A stretch of 10,622 nucleotides of DNA, from assembly GCA_028275145.1 (NCBI GenBank), contig JAQCNG010000172.1:1-10622 (forward strand), given 5' to 3'. Shown piece after piece: positions 6,193 to 10,622 of this stretch. Position 1 is the first letter of the stretch. Each line of letters begins with the position of its first letter. A program made the translations under genes and the position numbers. This DNA comes from Halovenus sp. (lineage in GTDB: Archaea > Halobacteriota > Halobacteria > Halobacteriales > Haloarculaceae). Below the pieces are notes generated by a model that did no database searches, was not told the DNA's origin, and was given only the letters and a program-made list of their open reading frames with translations.

Positions 6193-7233
6193 ATGGATAC
6201 GGCCGAGCGGCTCGACCTGGTCACCCGGCACACCGCCGAGGTCGTCACAGACGAGGAACTCGAGGAACTGCTCACGGCGGAGACACCGTCGGTCTACATC
6301 GGCTACGCCCCGACCGGCGAGATGCACATCGCACACTTCACCACGATGCGCAAGCTCGCGGATTTCCTGCAGGCTGGACTGGACGTGACGGTGCTCATCG
6401 CCGACCTGCACGCGCATCTGGACGACGAAAAGAGCCCCTTCGGGTTGCTGGACGCCCGCTCGCGGTACTACCGCGAGGCCATCGAGGGGATGATAGCGGC
6501 CGCGGGCGCGGACCCCGACGACGTCCAGTTCGTCCGCGGAACCGAGTTCGAACTCGACGAGGAGTACACACTCGATATCTACCGGATGGCCGCCGAAACC
6601 ACGCTCGCGCGCTCCCAGCGGGCCGCCAGCGAGGTGGTCCGCGAGAGCAACAGCCCGAATCTCGGTGGCCTGCTGTACCCGCTGATGCAATCACTGGACG
6701 TGCGAGCGCTGGAGGCAGATATCGCCTACGGCGGCATCGACCAGCGTGGCATCTACATGCTGAGTCGCGAACTCCTGCCGGAGTACGACTGGGACGCGCC
6801 GGTCTGTCTGTTCGCGCCGCTGCTCGCGGGGCTGTCTGGCGGGAAGATGAGCGCCTCAGACGAGAGTTCGAAGGTCAACCTCACCGACTCACCCGACACC
6901 GTCGCCGAGAAGATAGACGGCGCGTACTGCCCGGCGGGTGAACTCGAGGAAAACGGCGTGCTGGAGTATCTCGAACATCTGGTCTTCCCGGTGCTGGCCG
7001 AGCGCGGCGAGCAGTTCGTCGTCGAGCGCCCGGACGAGTACGGCGGCGACATCGTCTACGACAGCTACGCCGAACTGGAGGCGGAGTTCGTGAGCGGGGA
7101 ACTCCACCCTGCCGACCTCAAACCCGCCGTCGGCGACGCTGTCTCGTCGGTCATCGCCCCGGTTCGCGAGCGGTTGACAGAGGAGCCGGACGTCCTTGCG
7201 GAGGCATACCCCGAGAAGTACGGGGAGACCTGA
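6193..7233 (+). CDS. tyrS: Tyrosyl-tRNA synthetase
   Basis: This 346-residue class I aminoacyl-tRNA synthetase charges tRNA-Tyr. The HIGH signature appears as H45-IAH48 inside YAPTGEMHIAHF, and the KMSKS loop as K218-MSAS222 within GGKMSASD, both usual archaeal forms. Residues of the tyrosine pocket are recognisable: Y36 (SVYIGYAPTG), Y162, Q166 and D169 in YPLMQSLDV, and Q184 in GGIDQRGIYML. Length and the short C-terminal anticodon-binding region match archaeal/eukaryotic TyrRS rather than bacterial TyrRS, which carries an extra S4 domain. It is unlikely to be a tryptophanyl enzyme because the YPLMQSLDV/GGIDQR combination is the Tyr form. The stop overlaps the next start as TGATG (7231-7235), so the methyltransferase is translationally coupled to it. 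Confidence 0.97.
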   Translation: MDTAERLDLVTRHTAEVVTDEELEELLTAETPSVYIGYAPTGEMHIAHFTTMRKLADFLQAGLDVTVLIADLHAHLDDEKSPFGLLDARSRYYREAIEGMIAAAGADPDDVQFVRGTEFELDEEYTLDIYRMAAETTLARSQRAASEVVRESNSPNLGGLLYPLMQSLDVRALEADIAYGGIDQRGIYMLSRELLPEYDWDAPVCLFAPLLAGLSGGKMSASDESSKVNLTDSPDTVAEKIDGAYCPAGELEENGVLEYLEHLVFPVLAERGEQFVVERPDEYGGDIVYDSYAELEAEFVSGELHPADLKPAVGDAVSSVIAPVRERLTEEPDVLAEAYPEKYGET

Positions 7234-7982
7234 TGACCGACGAGGCGAGCGGTGACAGCGAGAGGAGCACCGACGGGGCGAGCGGTGACCACCCGGTCGA
7301 TGGGGCGGTTGACCCGAATACGCATCGCGCGCCCGATCGCGTGCGCGAAGTCTACAACAGAATAGCCCCTCACTTCTCGAAGACCCGTGCGTACCCCTGG
7401 CCCGAGGTCGAGCAGTTTCTGGCTGAGACCGGCGAGGACGCCCCCTATCGGGTCGGGCTCGACATCGGCTGTGGCAACGGGCGACACACAGCCCCCCTCG
7501 GGGAGCAGGTAGAGACGGTCGTGGGGGTCGACGTGAGCCGCGGGTTGCTCGTCGAGGCACGCACGAGGACGGCACCGGGCAGCGCCGAAACCGTTGCGCT
7601 CGTCGAGGGCGACGCGGCGGCGGTGCCACTCGGAGCCGGGGTGGTCGATATCGCGGTGTACGTCGCCACCGTCCACCACCTGCCCGACAGGGAGCGCCGT
7701 GTCGAGAGCCTGTCCGAGCTCTCGCGGGTGCTCCGGCCGGGCGGACGGGCGCTGGTGAGCGCCTGGAGCACCGCACACGACCGGTTCGAGGCCAACACCG
7801 GGGCGGAGGGGTTCGACACGACTATCGACTGGACACTCCCCGGCGGCGAGACGGTGCCGCGGTTCTACCACATCTACGCCCCGGCGGAGTTCGAGCGGGA
7901 CCTGCGCGACGGGGGGCTGGCCGTCGAGTCGGCGGTCGTATCCAGTGGGAACTGCTACGCCGAGGTGCGACCGGACCGGTGA
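7233..7982 (+). CDS. Trm9/ALKBH8-like tRNA wobble-uridine methyltransferase
   Basis: This 249-residue SAM-dependent methyltransferase resembles the Trm9/ALKBH8 group, which methylates carboxymethyluridine at tRNA position 34. The diagnostic block VYNRIAPHFSKTRAYPWPEV (40-59) closely parallels the start of yeast Trm9. Motif I is GLDIGCGNG (75-83) and the SAM-ribose acidic residue is D100 in VVGVDVS. HHLP (148-151) and LRPGGRALVSAW (167-178) follow, and the C-terminal FYHIYAPAEFERDL (211-224) matches the Trm9 'YYHLY' region. Residues 1-33 are an acidic, probably disordered extension with an in-frame repeat (EASGD and GASGD). Eukaryotic Trm9 requires the small activator Trm112, which is not in this window. 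The gene overlaps tyrS by 1 nt and is followed 101 nt later by tRNA-Gly(UCC). It could instead act on another substrate, since Trm112-linked methyltransferases diversify. Confidence 0.88.
   Translation: MTDEASGDSERSTDGASGDHPVDGAVDPNTHRAPDRVREVYNRIAPHFSKTRAYPWPEVEQFLAETGEDAPYRVGLDIGCGNGRHTAPLGEQVETVVGVDVSRGLLVEARTRTAPGSAETVALVEGDAAAVPLGAGVVDIAVYVATVHHLPDRERRVESLSELSRVLRPGGRALVSAWSTAHDRFEANTGAEGFDTTIDWTLPGGETVPRFYHIYAPAEFERDLRDGGLAVESAVVSSGNCYAEVRPDR
7244..7289 (+). repeat. In-frame 13-bp direct repeat in the Trm9-like gene
   Basis: GGCGAGCGGTGAC occurs at 7244-7256 and again at 7277-7289. The offset is 33 nt (11 codons), so both copies encode the same A-S-G-D residues in the acidic N-terminal extension. 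It looks like local slippage or duplication in a disordered segment. Confidence 0.75.
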
Positions 7983-7989
7983 GTGGCGG

Positions 7990-8012
7990 GTCGAAAGGAA
8001 ACACCCTTGATG
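7990..8012 (+). promoter_or_regulatory. Possible tRNA-Gly promoter
   Basis: GTCGAAAGGAAAC (7990-8002) followed by ACCCTTGATG (8003-8012) resembles the BRE plus TATA arrangement of haloarchaeal stable RNA promoters. Transcription would begin near 8033, leaving a 5' leader of about 50 nt before the mature tRNA. The gene could also be reached by read-through from the tyrS operon. Confidence 0.4.
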
Positions 8013-8035
8013 ACGGACCGAGTACGTCGGTGTGC

Positions 8036-8079
8036 GTGCCGGTTGCGAGCAGAGCCGAGTGGTCTGTGAGCAACGGTGC
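8036..8079 (+). other. Predicted hairpin in the pre-tRNA leader
   Basis: GTGCCGGTTGC (8036-8046) can pair with GCAACGGTGC (8070-8079) to give ten base pairs, two of them G-U, with G8042 bulged and a 23-nt loop. The helix ends 4 nt before the mature tRNA 5' end. Pairing was worked out by hand. Confidence 0.4.
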
Positions 8080-8083
8080 AAGC

Positions 8084-8154
8084 GCGCCGGTGGTCTAGTG
8101 GTAGGACCTGAGCCTTCCAAGCTCATGGCCCGGGTTCAAATCCCGGTCGGCGCA
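8084..8154 (+). tRNA. tRNA-Gly (anticodon UCC)
   Basis: A complete 71-nt cloverleaf can be folded by hand. The acceptor stem pairs GCGCCGG (8084-8090) with TCGGCGC (8147-8153), with a G-U at 7-66. The D arm is GTCT/GGAC around AGTGGTA. The anticodon stem TGAGC/GCTCA (8109-8113, 8121-8125) encloses the loop CTTCCAA, with anticodon TCC at 8116-8118. The T arm is CCGGG-TTCAAAT-CCCGG (8130-8146). The discriminator base is A8154, and CCA is not encoded. It reads GGA, and probably GGG by wobble. No intron is present. U34 in tRNA-Gly(UCC) is a known target of the Elongator/Trm9 pathway in yeast, and a Trm9-like gene lies just upstream. Confidence 0.97.
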
Positions 8155-8157
8155 TAG

Positions 8158-8184
8158 CGAGGTGCGACCACAGGGAGCGCCTCG
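8158..8184 (+). other. Hairpin in the tRNA 3' trailer
   Basis: CGAGGTGC (8158-8165) pairs with GCGCCTCG (8177-8184) over eight base pairs including one U-G, with an 11-nt loop. It starts 3 nt after the discriminator base. No T-run follows, so it is not a typical archaeal terminator; it may influence 3' end processing. Confidence 0.5.
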
Positions 8185-8190
8185 GACAGA

Positions 8191-8206
8191 CGAACGGCGA
8201 TTATAG
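8191..8206 (+). promoter_or_regulatory. Orphan TATA-like box
   Basis: TTATAG at 8201-8206, preceded by CGAACGGCGA, is the most AT-rich word in this GC-rich gap. A transcript from it would start near 8230, about 230 nt before the DUF1328 ATG, and would carry the whole repeat region. It is an isolated match and could be chance. Confidence 0.3.
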
Positions 8207-8296
8207 GGAGCTACGAGCCATCCCGCGGCGAACATCTCGTGTGCCGTGTTCGCGCACCGAGAGCTCTGAACGAGAGAAGAGCCAGCGCCGAGCGGA

Positions 8297-8374
8297 GCGA
8301 GTCGTGAGTGGACCGCCTCGAACGGGGTGAGAACCCCGACGGGACAACGGCGAGCCGTGAGTGGACCGCCTCGA
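8297..8374 (+). repeat. 25-nt direct repeat, two copies
   Basis: The two copies, at 8297-8321 and 8350-8374, differ at a single base (T8302 versus C8355) and are 53 nt apart start to start. They share the core GTGAGTGGACCGCCTCGA. The intervening 28 nt contain the CGGGG/CCCCG stem-loop. Two copies are too few for a CRISPR array, and no such repeat is seen elsewhere in the window. Confidence 0.85.
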
Positions 8375-8462
8375 CAAGGCGACAGCGGACCGTCGACGCG
8401 CGGTCGAGTATGACACACCATGCATCAGGAGCTAGCGTGTCAGGCTGATAGTAGTAATCGAC

Positions 8463-8681
8463 ATGGCAATAGCACAGGCAGTCTCGGATTCGGTGGCATC
8501 AGCGCAGTCAGTCCCACTGCAGTTCGGCGGCGGATTCATCGAACTGGCGGTGCTGTTCCTGATACTGGCAGTCGTGGCGGCGGTGCTCGGTGCCAGCGGC
8601 GTCGCCGGACTGAGCCTGGAGATCGCAAAGTGGCTCGTCGTCATCTTTGTTGTTCTGGCGATCATCTCGTTTGTTCTCTGA
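8463..8681 (+). CDS. DUF1328 family small membrane protein
   Basis: This 72-residue protein consists of two transmembrane helices, about residues 25-43 and 55-72. They are joined by the family's conserved turn [15 protein letters not shown] (43-57). The phrases [19 protein letters not shown] and [15 protein letters not shown] match the compact DUF1328 (YtjA-like) pattern found in bacteria and haloarchaea. The 20-residue N-terminus is polar and small-residue rich. The function of the family is unknown; some bacterial members are linked to stress regulons, which says little here. ATG at 8463 has no evident ribosome binding site. Candidate promoters are a GAGTATGA word at 8406-8413 or the orphan TATA box at 8201, so the 5' end of the transcript is open. 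It is convergent with the short-chain dehydrogenase, with a 106-nt gap lacking a T-rich terminator. Confidence 0.88.
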   Translation: MAIAQAVSDSVASAQSVPLQFGGGFIELAVLFLILAVVAAVLGASGVAGLSLEIAKWLVVIFVVLAIISFVL

Positions 8682-8787
8682 GTGGAGTCTGGGCGCGGAA
8701 CCCCGCACCCGGCGAACAACCCTGAGAGGCGCCGTCAGGTCTGTCGTGGCTCGGAGGACAGCCAGAACCGGTCCGGTGTCGCCCAGC

Positions 8788-9612
8788 TCAGGTGAGTTTT
8801 CGGACGACTCTGACCAGCGAGTCCCGGACGCTGTCGGGGAGATATCGGGAGTAAAGCAGGAGTTTGCCACCCGTCCCGACCGGGTACCGCGCGTCGGGGT
8901 CGCTCATGCAGGCGACGTCGTGGATTGTCGTCGCCACGCCGTCGGGGTCCGAGGGGACAGAGACCGAGTCGAGCGTCGTCCGGAACTCCTCGGTGGTGTC
9001 GTACAGCCAGTCGTAGGCCCCGCTCTTCGGGAGGTCGTCGAGTTCGCCGGCCATGCGGTCGTTGAACTCGGTGTCGACGAGCCCCGGTTCGATCAGCACC
9101 ACCTCGACGCCGAACCGCTCGACCTCCGCACGGAGCGCGTCGCTCATCGCCTCCAGCGCGAACTTCGAGGCCGAGTACGCCCCGCCGCCCGGAATCGCGA
9201 CCCGACCGGCGACACTGGAGATGTTGATGATGGTGCCATCCCCTTGTGCCCGCATCATCGGCAGAACCGCCCGGGTGAGTCGGTGTGGACCGTAGACGTT
9301 CACGTCGAACTGGCTACGCAGGCGGGTCACCGGGATGTCCTCCAGCGGGCCGTACTGGCCGTAGCCGGCGTTGTTGACCAGGCAGTCGACCCGTCCGGTG
9401 TCGCCGTCGATGCGGTCGAGCACCCGCTCGATGTCGGCGTCGACTGTCACGTCGAGGCTGGCGGTCTCACACCCCTGCTCGGCCAGGTCCGCGATGTCGT
9501 CCGTGTCGCGGCTGGTCGCGTACACCGTCCAACCCCCGTCGAGAAACGCCTCGGCCGTTGCCCGCCCGATACCCGAGGAACAACCCGTTATCAGCACGGT
9601 CCTGTCTGTCAT
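8788..9612 (-). CDS. Short-chain dehydrogenase/reductase (classical SDR)
   Basis: This 274-residue NAD(P)-dependent oxidoreductase has all the classical SDR marks. The nucleotide-binding motif is T9-GCSSGI-G16, and NNAG lies at 80-83. The catalytic tetrad is N105 (DVNVYG), S133 or its neighbour S132 (NISSVAG), Y146 and K150 (YSASK). IEPGLVDTEF (174-183) is the usual PG region. TSR at 33-35, directly after the second strand, suggests preference for NADP(H), a rule-of-thumb inference from the Arg there. The substrate is not predictable. The C-terminus carries the VGTGGKLLLYSRYLPDSVRDSLVRVV segment typical of SDRs resembling retinol or sterol dehydrogenases. Its promoter box GTTAAC at 9637-9642 is about 27 nt before the ATG, suggesting a leaderless transcript separate from the upstream endonuclease V gene, 75 nt away. 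Confidence 0.93.
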   Translation of the reverse strand: MTDRTVLITGCSSGIGRATAEAFLDGGWTVYATSRDTDDIADLAEQGCETASLDVTVDADIERVLDRIDGDTGRVDCLVNNAGYGQYGPLEDIPVTRLRSQFDVNVYGPHRLTRAVLPMMRAQGDGTIINISSVAGRVAIPGGGAYSASKFALEAMSDALRAEVERFGVEVVLIEPGLVDTEFNDRMAGELDDLPKSGAYDWLYDTTEEFRTTLDSVSVPSDPDGVATTIHDVACMSDPDARYPVGTGGKLLLYSRYLPDSVRDSLVRVVRKLT

Positions 9613-9630
9613 ACCCGGGGGGATGACCGC

Positions 9631-9655
9631 CCGGCAGTTAACTCTCCCCGTTTCA
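9631..9655 (-). promoter_or_regulatory. Promoter of the short-chain dehydrogenase gene
   Basis: On the minus strand, GAAACGGGGAGA (9655-9644) leads into GTTAAC (9642-9637), then TGCCGGG and the ATG at 9612. The centre of GTTAAC is 27-28 nt before the ATG. GAAAC is a good BRE-like word, though a few bases farther upstream than ideal. The box and the following TGCC are the same as in the thioredoxin promoter. Confidence 0.48.
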
Positions 9656-9687
9656 GTTCGCCGCCGTGTGCGCGGGGCTGAGCGCGG

Positions 9688-10419
9688 TCAGTCTGTCAGT
9701 TCGGCGGCGTACCGGTCGGCCCGGTGGACCGGGTCGGGGAGTTTGTACTGGGTGGCGTATCGCTCGGCGAGACCGGCGGCGGTGTCGGCCCCGACGCGAT
9801 GGCCAGGGCTCGTGTACACCGGGTTGATGTAGCGGTTGTCGGCGTCGTACTGCCGGGTCTGGACCGCATGTCCGATGACGGTCCCGTCGGGCGCGGTGAC
9901 ACTCCCGTCGGCCTCGACCGGGACACGTGTCCCCTCAGAGAGCCCCGAGACCGACGCCCGGGGCTCCCCACACAGTAGACTCTTTGCGACACCGACGGTC
10001 GGCTGGTCGAGTGCGACCCCGACGTGGGTTGCAAGCCCCGCCTCCCGGTAGTGGATGCGACCGCTCCCGTCGACCAGCACGACGTCGGGGTCGCTCTCGA
10101 GTGCGTCGAGCGCCGACAGCACCGCCCCACCCTCGCGGAAACTCAACAGTCCCGGGATGTAGGGTATCTCGGTCTCCGCGCTCGCGTGGGCGCGCTCGAC
10201 GACCTCGTCACCGCGCACGACGACGACTGCGCTCGTGGCGGTATCGCCGGAGAAACCCTGGTCGACACCCGCGACGGTCGGCTGTTGCCCGAAGTTGGGG
10301 TCGAGCAGGTTGCTGTCGAAGTCGTCGGCGAACATCGCACTGTCGGCGATATCGTGCTGGAGTGTCTCCATCTCCGACCGCGAGAGCGAGGGGTCGGGAG
10401 CAAACTCCGGGTGCTCCAT
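9688..10419 (-). CDS. nfi: Endonuclease V (deoxyinosine 3' endonuclease)
   Basis: This 243-residue DNA repair nuclease nicks DNA one base 3' of deoxyinosine, which arises from adenine deamination; some family members also cut inosine in RNA. Metal and catalytic residues align with the Thermotoga enzyme: D53 (VAGVDQGF), E96 (IPYIPGLLSFREG), D117 (LVDGSGRIH), K146 (VGVAKSLL) and H207 (VYTSPGHRVG). The wedge motif around Y87-IPG90 is complete. Two small departures from the common consensus are FREGG in place of FREGP and HYR in place of HPR. The N-terminal 45 residues are an acidic helix-rich extension. The start ATG overlaps the rhomboid stop as TGATG (10417-10421), so the two are translationally coupled. 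Confidence 0.95.
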   Translation of the reverse strand: MEHPEFAPDPSLSRSEMETLQHDIADSAMFADDFDSNLLDPNFGQQPTVAGVDQGFSGDTATSAVVVVRGDEVVERAHASAETEIPYIPGLLSFREGGAVLSALDALESDPDVVLVDGSGRIHYREAGLATHVGVALDQPTVGVAKSLLCGEPRASVSGLSEGTRVPVEADGSVTAPDGTVIGHAVQTRQYDADNRYINPVYTSPGHRVGADTAAGLAERYATQYKLPDPVHRADRYAAELTD

Positions 10420-10622
10420 CAGGGACGCCCTCGCCCGGGCCCGCCCGGCCCGCCGGGGCCACCCGGACCGCCGGGTCCGCCGGGACCACCGCCGAACTGG
10501 AACTGGTTGGGAATCCGGACCTGGTCGCGGACGCGGTAGCCGTAGGCCAGTCCGGCGAGGATACCGACCAGGTGTGCAACGTGAGCGATGCCGCCGGCGG
10601 TGGGACTGCCGGTCAGAATCAA
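10419..10622 (-). CDS. Rhomboid family intramembrane serine protease, C-terminal part
   Basis: Only the last 67 residues lie in the window; the frame is open to the right edge, so the true start is outside. The visible part begins in the last transmembrane region and contains the rhomboid pattern A-H-x-x-G-x-x-x-G as AHLVGILAG, whose His is the catalytic partner of the Ser located upstream. A short basic linker (YGYRVRDQVRIPNQFQF) precedes a collagen-like tail of Gly-Gly-Pro repeats ending in GRGRP, expected on the cytoplasmic side or as a flexible tether. Membrane-embedded rhomboids cleave transmembrane substrates. The 1-nt overlap with endonuclease V shows an operon. Assignment relies on the one helix and motif, since the GxSG serine is off-window. 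Confidence 0.82.
   Translation of the reverse strand: MILTGSPTAGGIAHVAHLVGILAGLAYGYRVRDQVRIPNQFQFGGGPGGPGGPGGPGGPGGPGRGRP
10434..10493 (-). repeat. Gly-Gly-Pro coding repeat in the rhomboid tail
   Basis: A 9-bp unit encoding Gly-Gly-Pro is repeated about five to six times with variable third positions. It forms a very GC-rich tract that encodes the C-terminal tail just before the stop codon. Confidence 0.8.

Larger units (their letters stand above)
8155..8462 (+). other. Gene-free structured region after tRNA-Gly
   Basis: No credible protein gene is seen in these 308 nt. The stretch holds a hairpin just after the tRNA (8158-8184), an orphan TATA-like box (8201-8206), a 25-nt direct repeat (8297-8321 and 8350-8374), and short stem-loops: CGGGG/CCCCG at 8323-8338, CTCG-TGTG/CGCAC-CGAG at 8236-8261 with one bulge, and GACCG/CGGTC at 8388-8405. 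A 12-codon frame from 8410 to 8448 is probably meaningless. It could be a long 5' untranslated region of the DUF1328 gene, a small RNA, or decayed sequence. The core GAGCGGAGCGAG resembles a GC-rich word I recall from other haloarchaeal intergenic regions. Confidence 0.5.

Noticed and set aside
8297..8374. CRISPR-like repeat
   Set aside because: There are only two copies with one short interval, no third repeat, no leader and no cas genes in the window.
8084..8462. Integrated element at the tRNA-Gly 3' end
   Set aside because: I found no second copy of the tRNA 3' end as an attachment site and no integrase in the window. The element could lie outside, but nothing here supports it.
10434..10493. 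Microsatellite or recombination hotspot
   Set aside because: The tract is fully explained as codons for a Gly-Gly-Pro tail that keeps the reading frame up to the stop codon.

Overview
The window looks like chromosomal DNA of a haloarchaeon (class Halobacteria). The DNA is GC-rich, and the soluble proteins are loaded with Asp and Glu. The tyrosyl-tRNA synthetase is of the archaeal type, the tRNA gene lacks an encoded CCA, and no bacterial -35/-10 promoters are seen. Several genes instead have an AT-rich TATA-like box about 26-30 nt before the start codon, which is the arrangement expected for leaderless haloarchaeal transcripts. The genus cannot be decided from the sequence. I see no insertion sequence, CRISPR array, prophage or toxin-antitoxin pair. 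Most of the window is ordinary core and conserved-accessory genome.

Layout, left to right. (1) 23-1613, plus strand: a 49-residue membrane protein (probably DUF7512), a TauE/SafE-type anion (sulfite) exporter that follows after 3 nt, and a small thioredoxin with its own promoter. (2) 1656-2216, minus strand: a DUF1684 protein. It is divergent from an M20 metallopeptidase (2535-3782, plus), which is preceded by an overlapping 19-codon leader ORF. (3) 3834-4679, minus strand: a tandem-domain universal stress protein, divergent from the next block. (4) 4886-8154, plus strand: a translation block with an archaeal MiaB-like methylthiotransferase (e-MtaB type), tyrosyl-tRNA synthetase, a Trm9/ALKBH8-like methyltransferase that overlaps tyrS by 1 nt, and tRNA-Gly(UCC). 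(5) 8155-8462: a gene-free stretch with a 25-nt direct repeat, several short hairpins and an orphan TATA-like box. (6) 8463-8681, plus strand: a DUF1328 two-helix membrane protein. (7) 8788-10622, minus strand: a short-chain dehydrogenase, endonuclease V, and the C-terminal end of a rhomboid protease that overlaps endonuclease V by 1 nt and runs off the right edge.

How the genes may work together. The left block suggests membrane export of sulfite or a similar sulfur anion, with a thiol protein alongside. The centre is a compact tRNA-biology neighbourhood. Its Trm9-like enzyme lies just upstream of a tRNA-Gly with U34, and tRNA-Gly(UCC) is a known class of Trm9 substrate in yeast. The most interesting unexplained signals are: a GTATTG-led motif directly upstream of the core promoters of three different genes (DUF1684, the M20 transcript and the stress protein); the structured, repeat-bearing region after the tRNA; hairpins that bracket the tRNA; and the two-gene pairing of a tiny membrane protein with TauE. 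I did not find a clearly new multi-gene system.
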